Of a DNA stretch of 64,000 nucleotides, positions 11,786-24,749 are shown in pieces. Under the pieces are notes generated by a model. It was given only the letters and a program-made list of their open reading frames with translations. It was not told the DNA's origin and did not search any database. The position numbers and the translations under genes were made by a program. Source of the DNA: Rhynochetos jubatus (lineage: Eukaryota > Chordata > Aves > Eurypygiformes > Rhynochetidae); the NCBI GenBank assembly GCA_027574665.1, contig CM050656.1, positions 7,329,501 to 7,393,500 on the forward strand. The letters run 5' to 3'. Numbering within the stretch: position 1 is the stretch's first letter; each line of letters opens with the position of its first letter.

Positions 11786-14700
11786 GATAAATGTACGTGT
11801 AATGGAAACCTGAATGCAGACACTTCCTTCTGAACTTCTGTTCTCTTACCAAAACCAACAAATCCAGTATGTTGATCAAGTAAGAAATTAACACAGGTTG
11901 CAAATTGAGGTGATGCTGTTTCTACAAACAATCACAGTAACACATACAGCAGGATTTTTAAGTGATGCATATCTTTTTTCTTTCAGATTAGCTCTTCCTT
12001 CTAAGATGGCTATTGAGGAAAGGAATTGCTGAGATACTGCTACACAAACCTTGCAGCTAACTCGGTCGTAGTAATCTGTTCTGTTTAACTTTTGTTTGAG
12101 CTCATCAGGCTGTTTTCTCTCACTCAACTTTATTTCTGTATTTTGACTATATATTCTTTACTTTGATACTAGTTTCATAAAGTTATTAAATGTGGCTTGA
12201 ATATTTGTTGAAGTCAGTGCTCCCAGGGTTTGTTTGGCCGTTTTCTTTTTTTTTTTTCCCTAAACTGTTGTTATTTTTCCCCCCCCCCCGGTTCTGTTCA
12301 TATTGCAAAATACATTGTCATTATCAAAACGTGCCGGTGATAATTAACTGGAAGTGTTCAGAGTGGTGGCATTACTGCCCTCTGGTACAAAGACAGCGAG
12401 ATCAGGACACAGGGATCGGTCTGCCACGACAGGAGCGGCAGAACAAGTGCATCACTCTTTAAAGAAAACATTTATGGTTTTGGTTTCCTTAAACACTTTG
12501 GGCCCGATTTCAAGAAACGACCATCTAGAGTCACCTTCCCAAGGTACACCCTCAATGCAAACCAATCCCTGTGTGGGAACGTTACTATTCTACGCCATCA
12601 TTTTCTGCTCTTCTAAACCACGGTACTCACTTCATGTGCTCTGCTGCCGTGGTTAATCCCCCGGTCAGCCCACAGGCTCGTTTTGTAATTCAGGATTACC
12701 CTAAAACTGTAACACTTGCTACAGAGCATATCCCTCGTTCTACCTTTCTATCTGCAGGTCCTTCACATTAATGGATTATCATTAACGTGATTAATGCATT
12801 AGTTTTAAACCTTAAGGAATTAGTGTTAACGAACGGAGTCCTGTACGATGTGTCAGCTTTCATTACTGGCCTTCAGAGCGTTACGGTGAAGATGGGCCGC
12901 GCTCTGGCTTCTGCAGACACTTCCCGCCTGTTGAAGTTGGTGTTTGAAATCGTTACTAGAGGATATGCAGAGCACAGGTGTTGGCTCTGTATTCTCTGCG
13001 TACGCACTCTTCAGTCCGGCGGGAGTGCTGAGGGTGTTTCTAACGGAGCTGTGTTGGGGGTTTTGTTTATTCTTTTTAATGTAGCAGAAAAGGATTTTGG
13101 CTTTCTGTACCTACTCGGTGACATTAGAAACTTAAAATAAATTTTCAATTACAGTAATATTTCTACTAAAAAGGTACATCATTTTACTCTTCCGCATGTG
13201 GGGAAAAAGAAAACCCAGATTCACAGAAGGACTGAAGCACTCCATTAGCCAAGCCTCATGTCCGGATTCCCTAAACAATGCACAGGAAGACTTAGGTGCC
13301 TTAAAAAGGGGTCCACAACATGCAAAATAAACCTAAGTAGGTCTCCAAGCAAAGCAAAAATCCCACATGTGAAGGGTCGCTACCAGGCAGAACCAGAAAC
13401 TGTTTCGAGCGGTCAGTGGGAAATGCTGAAGTCCCGTGAATGCCACTCCTCCCTGGCGCTGCCCGCTGCTGGCCCAGGGTGCCTCCTTCCACTCAGGGCT
13501 CACAGCACTCAGACCGTTCATCCAGGTAAGCACCGAGTTCTTTCTTCCAGCGTTTGACAAAGCGCAGGACACGTCTTTGTTTGGAAACGGTGATGGTGGC
13601 CGCCTCCTGGGTCTCCCCTGCAGTTCTCACTGAGTTTTACTGTATGCTGAACTTCTCCCACGTTGTTACCGAAAATTCTGGCCTGCAGCAATATCGCCAG
13701 TCATTCTGGCCTGAGGAGGAACAAGCCCCCGTGCCAGGTATTTCAGAACACTGCTTCAACACCACCCTAGTCCAGCCTGCTCTTAACGGGTGTCCTCGCT
13801 CTGCTGTCAGAGCTGTTCGGCTGTCCGAGTGCAGAATTCTTTAAGCTCGCTGCAGTGGGGGCGCAACCAGGGGCATCAGCCTTCAGGCGAGCAGGTGGGG
13901 TGCTCTCCTGGGGAGAGCTGTGAGCCCTTCCCAGTGACGGGCCATCACAGTCATTGCTCTTTTCAGATGACTGCCCTAGAAGGAGAGACCCGGTGTTCGT
14001 TCTGCACCCTAGTTAATTTTTCCTGTTCCACTTGTATAAAAGAGAAATCGACAGCAGGACAACAGTAGCCTTACTGTTCTTTTTCTGGACAGGTCATGAA
14101 AGAAAGCAGCAATTACTATCTATTGTGCACAGCGTGACCCACTCCGCACTACCTGAAACCATTTCCTCGCAGATGACAGAGGTGGAGGAGTACCAGATTT
14201 AGCACTAACCTGGTCAGGATCCCGGCAGTTTTATACTCCATCTGATACAGATCTGCAGTGCTGCCAGCAGAGCCACCTCTGCCCCCATCTCCCACTGGGA
14301 CTAGGCAAACTAACCCAGTTAAAAACTAACCCTTTCTTTCCTGGAGTGGTTTTCAGGCTGATCCAGCTTGCTGGGGGCCTGGATGCATGCTGTATGCACG
14401 TGGCTGGTATCCTTTCTCACTGTGAAAACTGTTGCTTGCTGCTTCCTGCTATCACGCTGTGGGTAACACTGCCTTTTTTTCCTCAAGAAAAGATGTTTCC
14501 ACTGTAGTAAACATCCCCGCAAGTGACTAGCTTAGTTCTCCTGCAGTTGCCCTACTTTCATTAAGTACTGCTTTACACCCTGCAAGTACATTAGTCCAAT
14601 TATCTTTCTGGCACACTTCCTGTTTCTGGTATTTGCAATCGTATTTTACACCTTTGGCAACTGTTCCTTGAGGTCTGTCCGTTCAGTTTAGGTTGGGCTT

Positions 14701-17399
14701 TGTGTCTTCCAAAAGCTAACTTTCCACAGCCGTGTTCTTTTCTGTTCTCCTCATTTGTGTCCATCTTCCAAAGGCATCCTTGAAAGTGCTGACCCACTCG
14801 GCTCAGCTACTTCTGGTGGGCTTTCTGGAGGCTTTTACAGGAAGATGGGTGTGTACTCTGTGGGTCTAAGTGTCTTCAAAGAGTTTTGATTCAAGTCTTT
14901 TTTACAAATATTAAAATCACCGTCTTTGACTTAATTTCTCTTTGTCTTCCTCTTTATGCAGTTTTCAAGATAAACGCTACTGAGTTTTCGTAGTAAAATA
15001 GTGAATGTAAGTATGTTTCCATTTACCTTTAAATGTGTTTTCTGTCATTTTATTTGTCTCTATGCTTTAGTTCACCGATTGTCCCAGTCCCCATTAGTAG
15101 GAGTTACAGTCATTCGTAGGCATTTTATACCTTGTAACTACAGCTTCCTATTCGCGATCTTGCCTTCTCTCAGTTTACTGTCACAGCTCCTTTGTTGTCA
15201 TTTGAAACCTCCCATTCTGTTTTAATCATTGTGGGAGTTTGAAAATTATTCTGAAGCGTACATAGAAATATTTTTCGTTTTGTCTATTTCTCTGGCTGTG
15301 TAAGGAAAAGCAAGCATTTCCAAAATGTGGTGGAAAATGAGAAGGGATTTTTTTTTTTTTAATGACAATTATAAACTCTTACCTACAGAGGTATTTAATA
15401 CATTATTTCATGGATCTAGTTAAAAAATCTGGGGTTATTTTAGAATGTGAGTATGACCTGCGAATTGCAGAGAACACTCAGTTGCCGAAACATACTTCTC
15501 CTTTTTCAAGGTTTAGACGAAGGGGAGTAAGATGTTGCGTGACTGTTGCAGTATCCTCTAGCCCAGCAAAAGAAAATTACCTGAGGCTTTCAGGATTACA
15601 GCGCCTTGTAAAGCTTGTTCAATCCATTTGAACATTCAGTTAACCAATTTTCTAGTCACATGAAAAATGGTTTTATGCACGTGTATTGAAAGCACTGAAG
15701 TACTCTCCTCTGGGAAGTCTTAGTAGATACAAAACTTTCATTTTACAAGCAGTGTCAAGGCAAACATGCACTTCACTCCTTTGACAGCTGTGTTTTGGCA
15801 GCTACAGCATTCTGTCATCAGTCCCTGTATTTTAGATGTTTTCAAGTGTTTTCTTTCAGATAATGCTTACAATCACGTTTGTCTTCTTGTCATCACGCCG
15901 TCACCGTGCACAAGCAGTATTTCCTACCAACCAAAGAACACCAGGTTCAACAGAATACACATTCTAACCAGTTCACCCCTTGAGAATTCTTAATTTTGCT
16001 TTACAAACACCCTCCTAGTTTTAGTAGCATTTTTCCAGCTGTCCTCATAGTCTGCTTCTGGAACCAAACCAATTCCTTGTGAAATTACCACAGTTTTCCA
16101 ACATGAATCAAAGTGGTGATTTGATAACTCTGCTTCTTATTGAAACAAAATTGCTGCTAATGACAGAAAGAATTAAGTGAAGAAAAGTTAGATGTACGCC
16201 ACTGGATTCTGTAATCTACTGGCTGCTTTGTGCCTGCTTCAGGATTCACTTCAAATAAAAAATGCTGTAAGATGTACTCGGCGGCTACGACTCTTAAATG
16301 GCACAACCTGCAAGTCACGCTCCCTGTGCTGAAAGGGGCGGTACCGGTAAGAGTCACCATATTGCCTTATACCATCCTGCAGTAAAGTAATTTCCCCTAA
16401 GCAGACTGAATCCTTAGGAGACCAATTAGACCAACTTTATGGCAGTTAGGCACTGCTGGCTTGGTGAAAACGGGCTGGTCACAGCAGGGTAAGAATCAAG
16501 CTCATAAATGAAGAGCAGCCGAAGCAGAGTAGTATGAAAGAAGCACAACGCAAATTATACTGTTAAAGAAGCTGTTAAAGTGTTGTTACAGAAATATTAA
16601 GTTAGATCTTTGATTTAAAATTCCAGCTTCTAATGGATTCTTTCTTCCAAGAAATGGTTATTCCCATTAATTTAAAAACATCATAAAAACTAAGATTTTT
16701 TTTAATTGCTTGCTTGTGAGACTCTTACAGCAAGGAATTTATCTTCCAAGAGAAAGTGGAATTGGTTGCCCTCAAAGTGTAATGTGGATTTTATAAACAA
16801 TCTTTCTGTTACTGTAATCACAGATATATTTAATTACAGCCAAACCGCTTGCCTCAAAGAGAAAAATGGATTTTCAGGTTATTTATATGCCACTAGGAAA
16901 AAGAACTAATAATTATTAATAAAGTAGGTAAGGTTCATGATTTTTAAGCACAGAATAAGGGTGAAGGTTTTATATACCCTGTAGAACATGGCAGTATACG
17001 TCTTTGCTTAAGCACCGCAGTTGCCTCCTCCCAGCTAAAGATGAAATAAATGATTTTACAGAAGGGCAAAATGTTAGTAATGAAGAAAGAGGCTCTGTGC
17101 TTAAACTATTAGCCAGGCTGGGAACTATGTGAGAAGAACATACCTAAACACAGGCTCGCTGCAGTGTTAGTCTCAAAAGGGATGCTGAACTGTAATCATG
17201 CAGTCCCAGGGGGAAGAGTGTGCTGCGGCACTAACCACCGAAAAGGTGGAGCCCTCCTCTCGGTGAGGATCCCTTGGCAACCACTTTGTCCTGTCTGAAG
17301 TAATGAAAACCTGCAGAGTTGGAAGGGAAAAGCACAACGGTTCTTCACCCTAACGAAAATAATGCGAATTTTTGCAAGACTTCACGGTTTGCCCTGAGG
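11786..17399. other. FAF1-DMRTA2 intergenic DNA, AT-rich part
   Basis: No gene is recognised here. The region contains a pyrimidine-rich patch at 12242-12289 (a T run, then an 11-base C run). An AATACATTGTCA stretch beginning at 12309 resembles a DMRT half-palindrome. There is a T run at 15349-15360, with an AT-rich neighbourhood at 14.9-16.9 kb. Open frames at 12787-13140 and 13554-13844 lack similarity to known families and have no splice or codon support. CpG dinucleotides are present at moderate frequency, unlike the DNA beyond 34.7 kb. Confidence 0.6.
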
Positions 17400-18730
17400 T
17401 GATGGCACTGTCCCTTGGCCGTTCGACCTTTCCGAGCAACTGTTGGGCTGTGCTGGCCGGGAGAGCAAACGCGTACCTGAAAACCAGCCATTCTCCGTCT
17501 CCTCATCCCAGGGTTCGAGCCCGTCCCCCACGCCCCCTTGCCCGGCCTTCCTACCCTGCGGGAGCGAGCCGCCCTCCCGCAGGCCGCGCCCCGCCCGCGG
17601 TTGGCAGAGCTGGCGGTCACCTGCCATGACACCCGCGCTGCCGCTTCTCCCACGGCGCCACAGCCATGTCTCTGCTTCACAGCCGACTCAGGGCCTTTCC
17701 CCCTCCGTGTTTCGGGGCTAGCAGCCGGTTCCCTGGCAGCTGTACCGGGAGCTGCCCAGAAGCGCGGGCGGAGACCGCGGCTGAGGAGCAGCGCCTGAGG
17801 GGGCCGAAGGCCGCTGCGGCCTTGCTGCCCCGCCGGGGCCGCCTCAATGTCAGGCCCCTTTTTGGCACGCAGAGATGCCCTGAAAAAGAGGGCGAAGAGC
17901 CGCTGGCTTCCCTGTTAGCCATCGGGGCCGGCGGTTTGTCCGCCGGTGTCCCCCGGCTGCCGCAGGCGGGCGCGGCCAGTGGCGGGAAGAGCCGCCATCG
18001 AGGCCTTCCCGCCGCCGGTGGGTGCGAGGCGGGGGTGAAGGTACCGGGCAGTCGTGCCCCCTCGGCGAGCGCCCGCCGTCACCGCCACGGGGACCCCCTC
18101 GCTCCTCCCGCCCGCCCGCCCGTGGAACTGGCCGGTTCCTCGGGAACGGGCTCCCTGAGGGAGGAAAACGCCTCCCGCACCCGAGCGGGTGCCCTCAGGG
18201 GAGCCCAGCAGCCGCCCCTGAGAAGGGCCGTCGAGGGAAAAATCCCCACCGCGCACCGGAGCGCCGCTCCCCCGGTCTGCTTTTTTCCCTCCAGCTCGGC
18301 GCTGACCCTCCGCGGCCGCCCTGGATGCGCTGGCAGCGCGGAGCTGGCTCGGCACGCCGGGCCGGCTCTGGCCGCGCAACCGCGGCGGAAAGTGCCCGTC
18401 CGTCCCCGCCAAAAAATAGTGAAAATTAATAAAAGAAGGATCGAAAGGGGGAAAAAAAAAACAACTCAGGTGGAGGGAGCAAACGGCCGCTCGTTGCCGC
18501 CCCGTTGGCGAGCGCGGGCGCGGTGCGGCGGCGTGGGCGGCGATGGGGCCGCTCAGCCCTGCGAGGAGCGGGGGGCGCGCACGGAAAAAAATAGGTTTTA
18601 CCGGGAAAAAAACCAACCCAACACACGGGAGCCGAAAGGCCTGGCACTGCCCCAGCCCAGCCCGGTCCGCAGGGCTGGTGGCAACCGGCGCGGCCGAACG
18701 GTGCCGTGGTAGGTTGCGGCTGGCCCATCG
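17400..18730. other. CpG island about 9 kb upstream of DMRTA2
   Basis: The stretch has very high GC content and dense CpG, with sharp AT-rich edges on both sides. It contains a CCCG repeat at about 18108-18121. A 348-codon open frame spans 17666-18712, but long open frames arise by chance in such GC-rich DNA, and its translation (Arg-, Pro- and Ala-rich, low complexity) resembles no family I know. The island could be the promoter of an unannotated noncoding transcript or a distal Polycomb-type island of the DMRTA2 domain. Both readings are inference. Confidence 0.7.
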
Positions 18731-19379
18731 TTAACTTAAGGGCAGGCTGTGTTTGCGTAAGGGCCCCGTTAAATACCGTGTGTTAACCCTAAAAAGAATA
18801 CAAGGATTATTTTTTTTTTCCCCCTCCGAGTGCGTGTGGGTTCTGGTGATGCTATTAGACCGGCTCTCTCCTCCCGCCCCTCCGCAAACACCCTCCTATG
18901 TCTCTTTAACGATACAGGTTGTATTTCTCTGTCGCGTTCCGGCAGGATTGTTAAGCTCCTAGGGCAACAAACATGGAGGGAGGGGGAATCCTCCTGCAAA
19001 TCCGACTGGGGCTGTCATCATCATGAATAAAAATAAAAAGCTTAATCTTCTGCTTTCGGCTAATGAAACAATTTAGCCTCCGAAATATGGACGCGCCCCG
19101 ATGTGCTGAGCCGGGCCGGGGCAGGGCAGACGCGGGAGCTGCCCCGCACCTCGGGGTGCCCGTCCCGATGTCGCACGGGCGGGGGCACTTCCACGGGCAC
19201 CCCCCCACCCTGCCCCGAACGGGCCGCCGTGCCCCAGCAGGCAGGAGGGAGCTCGAGGGGTTTTTAATTGCACTCCTTCCCCTCTCTCCCTTCATTTTTC
19301 TGCACCCTTTGCAGCGAGACACACTTGGAATCAGAGTGGTTGTGACATTTTGGTGGCAGCTTATTGTGCGGAACACTTA

Positions 19380-19760
19380 AAGTTTAAAAAACAAGCCCCA
19401 TAGAAGTTGAGGGGCTTAAAGCAGCCCCCTTTGTGGGGCAAGACATAGAGTTTTGATTCTGGACAATGGTGTTTCTCAAATTTCTTCCAAAAACCTGCAC
19501 CCCATCTGTGATCTCAATGAAATCGCTTTTCTCTCTCCCTTCAATTCATTTGGCAAAGGCGAAGCAGATGCATGGGACGGGGTCTGAATTTTAATTATTA
19601 GGTTTTACCTGAAACAAAACAGCAAATCCTTTTTACCATGTGTTTGAAGTTAGGAGACGGGTAGAGGAATATAAAATATAATTAAAAAGCTCTCGGATCG
19701 TTAGGGAGCTGACAAGAGCCTTTTTAATGAACCTCTCGGAGCGCCCTATAGTAAATTAGC
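19380..19760. promoter_or_regulatory. Candidate conserved noncoding element (AT-rich island between CpG islands)
   Basis: An AT-rich, non-repetitive block sits between GC-rich islands at 19.1-19.25 kb and 19.8-20.9 kb. It contains a SOX-type ACAATGG at 19463-19469 and a homeodomain-type TTTTAATTATT near 19590, and it has low-complexity-free texture. Such sharply bounded AT islands inside GC-rich DNA beside a developmental transcription factor gene are often enhancers. Conservation was not tested. Confidence 0.4.
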
Positions 19761-19799
19761 AGAGCGGAGCTTTCCTGAGTCATTCTGGCTCTGAACTGC

Positions 19800-20890
19800 T
19801 GCCTCCTCTTTACCTGCCTGTGTGCGTGTTTCCACGCCGCGGGCCCACGGCTGCGGCACACGCGTGTTTTCCTGCCCCGCGGAACGCGCCGCTGGCACGC
19901 CGGCTCCCGGCGGAGCCTTCGCTGCCCCGCAGCCACCTGCGAGGTGTTGAGGAGGGGAACGGGGGGCAGCCGGTGCCGAGCCGTCCCACACCCCCCCACC
20001 CCCCGCCGGGGCCCGCTCCATCGTCCCGAGGAGGTTCGCAGCGCTCCCAAACGCTCGGCGCTCCCGGGAACACCGCCCCCCCGCCTTCCTCCCCCCCCCC
20101 CCCCCCGAGCCCTCCGCGCATTATCTCCAAGTGCATTTAACCATCAATAAGGTGCGAAGGGAAAATTGTCTGTCACTTTAATCCATGCCCGAGGGGCTGG
20201 GAAATAAAAAGGGAGAGGGAGAAGGAGGGAGAGAGAGAAAAGGAAAGGTCTTAAAGAGCCTAAAATCCATACAAGAGCTGTGGGAATGCGGGAGCCAGGC
20301 TCTGCTCCCGCTTGCTCCCCCGGCCAGCATCGCCTCCGAAGGTGAGCCGGCTTCGTGCAGGAGACGATCGGCTCCGCCGCTCCTGCTTCCAGCGGGGAGC
20401 GGGGCAGCCGTTCCGGGGGGGGGGGGCCGGCTGTGGTAAGGGGGCTCGGGGATACCCCCCCGGGCGGCCCCTGCCCGTGCTGGGCTGCCCCTGCGGGAAA
20501 GGGGAATTCCTGCCCGCGCCCTCCTCATCTGTGAATCCGCTCCACTTGTCTCTCGGGGGGTGGTGGAAGAAGGGGAGAGCAGCGGGGGGGGGGGGGGGAG
20601 GGGGCATCGGCATCGTCGCCCCCGCAGCCCCCCGCCCCCCCACTCGAGCAGAGGGCTGCCCCCCGGTCGGGGGCTCCTGGCTTTCCCCCTCCGCAGGGAG
20701 AAGCTGCCTCCCCCCGCCCGCTCCGCTAAAGCGATTAAGGTTTCTTTCCCCTCCCTTGGGAAGCCCCAGCCCGAGCCTCAGCCAAACCCGGGGGACATCA
20801 GCCAGCGCGGAAGGCCCGGGGGACGGAACCCGGATTTTTAATGTTTAGCTCCAGCGCACGGGTTGGGGGGGTGAGGGGGGGTGGGATTTT
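19800..20890. other. CpG-rich block with long C and G homopolymers
   Basis: This is a GC-rich block with a 16-base C run at 20091-20106, G runs at 20415-20426 (12) and 20584-20598 (15), and a purine-only tract at 20206-20248. A short AT-rich interval at about 20130-20280 separates two parts. Several long open frames here (for example 20312-20848) are proline/glycine-rich low-complexity translations and are not considered genes. A TG-rich stretch follows at about 20891-20943. Confidence 0.65.
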
Positions 20891-21399
20891 TGTGTGTGCG
20901 TGCTTTTTCTCCTCTTTCTGTGTGTCTGCGTGCGTGTGTGTGGATGGGCACAAGCTCTCAGAGAAAAGAAATTTTAGAGTAACAACTGAAGGCTTTCTTG
21001 TGCAGTTATTTTAAGGGCTTTGTTCAGTGCCTGAAGGGGGATGCGCCCATTTGTTCGGGAGGGGATTCATCACATGCCCCTTTCATGTGAACCAGAGGTT
21101 AACAACCTAATGAGCACTTGGTGAAGAGATGAAGCGTGTAAAGAGCCCGATTTTCCCAAATCCTGGGCTGCTGTCTTGGGGATGTGCTACTCTAACCTCT
21201 GCCGGGCTAATAGTCTCAGCACTTCCAGCGGGGAGGCCCCGGGAGGCAACCGGGTCCAGCAGCGCTCAGGCAGGGCAGCAGCAGCGAGACAGCCCGCTTC
21301 CAATACCGCACCGGGGAGCCGGGGGGGCCCAGCCCCGCCGCTACATATGTTGGGTCAAGTCTCCCCATTGTCAGCGTGTAAAAAGGTGTAAAAACTCAA

Positions 21400-21740
21400 T
21401 CATCTGTAGCTTTTTTAAAGGGAGGGCTTACCCTGGATTTGTTGCATAATGGATTGTTAAAAAAGTAGAGGGTTGAATTAAAACTGTTCCCTAGTCACTT
21501 TTAATTAGACCACTCTATTTAATTAGCAAAGTTGAAACATGCAATTAAAATTAGCTCAGTTTAGCACATATTAAAGGAAACGGGGGACGCGGCTCCGGCT
21601 CGTATTAAAGTGAGTCGGAGGAGAAATGGCGAAGTTTGAGTGCGATGACTCCGTAGAGGTAATTCACCAAGCGACCATCTGTTAGAGGACCCGCCGTCCT
21701 CCCCTTAATTACGAACCCGCTCCTAATGTCTCTGTAATGA
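21400..21740. promoter_or_regulatory. Candidate enhancer with clustered homeodomain cores
   Basis: The block contains two TTAATTAG octamers in direct orientation at 21501-21508 and 21519-21526 (18 bp apart). A CAATTAAAATTAG segment follows near 21542. The texture (AT-rich, non-repetitive, retained CpGs at 21585-21720) is that of a conserved noncoding element. The motif calls are direct reading; the enhancer role is inference. Confidence 0.45.
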
Positions 21741-22189
21741 CCGTCCCCTCAACGCCGATGCATCACACGCCACCAGTGCCGTTGGATGCTGCAGAGCACC
21801 TGGAGAGGCCGCGTGCGTGTGTTTGTGACAGGCCGTTTCCCAAAAGCCTGGTGCTGGGACCTGTGCCGGGCCCGGCGGGTGCCCCGGTGGGGTCAGGCCG
21901 CCCCCGGGTGCGGGACCGGGCGGGTCCCTGCGGTGCAGCTGCGGGGCGGAAAGGAGCCCACGCAGGAGTGTGCGGAGCCCCGATTTTCCCTTATTTCCTT
22001 CCACAAATCTCTCTCCCTTGTCTCTTTTTCCTCCCCCACTGGGAGCAGGGAAATCGAGTTAATAATGTTTCAAATACTTGAGGAATCCGGGCTAACGGGA
22101 GCTCCGTCTACCTTTCCCCGCGCTGAAGAGGTTGCCTGGACTAGGAGGAATGCGCCTCTTTCTTGCGGGGGGTGGGGTGGGGCGGGGGG

Positions 22190-22470
22190 AGGGTAATTTT
22201 CATTCTTGTAATATTGGTTTGGGGATAATTACTTTTAATGTCAAAAAGATTTAGTTTAATATCATCTCTATTAGGCTGCTGGGCGGATAATTAAAAGTGA
22301 AGATGATAGCAGCAGGGAAACAGATGGCATTTGCTTACTTTGATTCAGTAGGTAAATAATGAAAAAGTCAATGGCAAACCCCCTAGAACAATTGAAACCT
22401 TAAAGAGCACTAACATTAGCAGGTACTTACAAACCGCCTTCCGCTAAGAACGAGATGAAAATACACTAAT
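22190..22470. promoter_or_regulatory. Candidate conserved noncoding element with homeodomain and TCF-like motifs
   Basis: This AT-rich island follows a G-rich stretch. It includes GGATAATTAC and GGATAATTAAAAGT-type homeodomain cores and a TCF/LEF-type CTTTGATT at 22338-22345. DMRTA2 is expressed next to the Wnt-producing cortical hem, so a TCF site would make biological sense. Conservation is untested. Confidence 0.42.
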
Positions 22471-22899
22471 CAAGAACTATATTTCTCTGGGATGCTTCCG
22501 GGCGCTGCGCTGCCTGCGGGCGTGCGTGTCTGCCTTCCCTGCACGGCAGCCAATAGACGGGCTCTTTTTAATTAAGATTTTATTACTGTAATTGGGGGAA
22601 GATGCAGCAGCACCGTTGCCTGCAGCCCTCTCAAACTTTTGCACGGGAGCAGCGATACGGAGCGATTCGCCTTTAGGTGAATCAATGGGATGAGGAGAGA
22701 AATAAAACACCGGGAAGAACGGGTCTTTCTTTAAAAAAAAAAAATCAAAATAAAAATCAGTCGCCTCGCGCTGTATGGAGCTGACCCAGATGTGGGCACC
22801 GAGTCGTGGGCGCCGTCTTGGTGCGTCTCTGGAGGCGCCCAGTCACGCACATCACGGGGGTAATTCAGCAGCAACCGGGGCACCACGAAACGCGCCGTT

Positions 22900-24070
22900 C
22901 CTTGTCGTTCCCGTGGCGAAGTAACGTGGCTTTCCACGCGTCTGGAGGGCGCAGGCTGCCCAAACCGGGGTGACGCTGTGCCCCCTTATCCCTCGCCCGG
23001 ACCCCCCCACACCCCCCGGGTGGCTCCGCGGGACCGGCGCCCGGCCCGGGCAGGGCTCTGGCCGTCGGGGGGGAGCCGCTCACTTGCCCCGGGCCCTGGA
23101 GCCGGCCCAGGCGCCCTGTGCCAAACCTGGGCTGCTCCTCCGCGGCCCGGCGAGCCCCGGCGGGAGGAAGCAGGGAGCTGCGGCCACGCGCGGCTCTTCT
23201 CGTGGCTTTGGCGGTGGTGGATGGAGCTCGCAGAGCCAGGCTGGGAGCGAGGCAGCTGTGGGGGCTATAGAGCTGCATTTCGCTTGCAGTAATGCATTTC
23301 TCTTTCCTCGTAACCTGGCGGCGTCCCGCTCCGGCTTCCCAACGCAGCCGTCCGTGCCGCGGGAGCACGGCTGCTCCCTGAGTTCCTAAAACAAACATCC
23401 CCCCCTCCAAGAAAGATACAAAAGCTGAGATGTACATGAAGATTTTATTGTGCCTGTCAAGCAGGAATGAGATGCGGTGTAGGAGAGAGGGGGACACACA
23501 CAGAGCAGCAATTCCCCCGCAGCCTCCCGTGCGCTCCGCTCCCGCGCAGGGCTCTGGCAGACCGGGACAAAGCTGGAGGAAGCCCGTACCCCACGGCAGC
23601 CCTGGCCGCGGCTGTGCTGCCCCGGGCTAACTCACGGCCAAGTCGTGTTTTGGTTGGATAAAATCTGTGAAATGTGCGCACTGTGTGTCCGCGTTCGGGG
23701 AGAAAGCTTCCGAGGGGAAATAAGGAGAGGGGGAAAAACGGTGGTTATTAAAATACCAGAGCGGTGAAGAGTGAGACTCCGGGGTTCTCCCCTTCTAAAG
23801 GCGCTTTGGAGGAAAACAACAACAAAATAGTGGCATCCCGTGTGAAAAGTGCCCGCTTCAGCGAGCAGAGCGGGCAGGGGAAGAGCAGAGCCTCCCCGAG
23901 CCCGGAGCAGCGTGCCGAGCCCCGGGAGGAGGCCCCGGCTGCGGGGCTGGCCGGGAGCGGCGCTTTCCCGGGAGCGGCGGCTTCGCCTTCGGCCCCCACC
24001 GCCTCCGGGCGCGCCCCCGCACCGGGGCTGCTGCCCGCCCGCGCCGGGGTGGCGAGAAAGGAGCAGAGGG
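22900..24070. other. CpG-rich blocks upstream of DMRTA2
   Basis: Two GC-rich, CpG-dense blocks (about 22.9-23.4 kb, and 23.5-24.07 kb with an AT-richer gap near 23.66-23.83) flank a short AT-rich piece at 23390-23460. No credible protein is encoded; the open frames on both strands are low-complexity. An AT-richer interval of about 400 bp follows at 24.08-24.48 kb. Confidence 0.6.
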
Positions 24071-24509
24071 TGGGAAACCGTTAAACGCTCGTGATGTGCT
24101 GGGTGAGACGAATATCCTCAGGACTTGCTGAATCCTGGGGCCGCGTTACATATTTTTGCAATAAACGTTTGTTGAATAAACCCGGCTGTTTCGATGCCGG
24201 ACTGATGCTGAGCGTAATACTTAAAAAGCGATAGATGGACGAGTGTTCCGGACGAGGGGGTGGCTGTAGTGCTGACTCGGGATAAGGAACGGGCTGTGGG
24301 TGTTGATGCGCACAGCGCTAGGACACCGCGTCCGAACTCTTCCTACATAGTCACTGGGGGACGTGCTGCGCGGAAAGTGCATGTAACGCCTTGGGATAGA
24401 GAGGCTATGCAGTATGTGTTCCAACTCCTACACCGCCGTTTGCAGTGTTTTTAAAGGCGTGAGGCTCTGAACAGAAACCACCGCATTTCACTGGCTGGTT
24501 ACGACCCAC

Positions 24510-24570
24510 TGGTTTGGGTTTGGGTTTGGTTTTGGTTTTTTTTTTGGGGGGTGGGGGTGGTGGTTTTGTG
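24510..24570. repeat. G/T-rich low-complexity tract
   Basis: GGTTT-type repeats grade into a T run and then G-rich runs. The plus strand has several G runs that could stack as a quadruplex, although loop lengths vary. Confidence 0.6.
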
Positions 24571-24749
24571 TTTGTGGGTTTGTTTTAATTTTTTCCACGA
24601 TTGTTTCCAAAATAGATCGTTTAAACCCGCCATAAACGGAAAGGATAACCCATCTCTTTAATTCAAATCGACGCTGAAAGAAAAGGGAACCCGGGGAAAT
24701 CAGCCTAACCCGTGTCCTGTGTTGTTGGTGATGGCAGGCTGCTCGAGTT

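Noticed and set aside
17666-18712. 348-codon open frame on the plus strand
   Set aside because: It lies in a CpG island where stop codons are rare. The translation is Arg/Pro/Ala-rich without domains, and equally long frames exist on the opposite strand (17915-18616).
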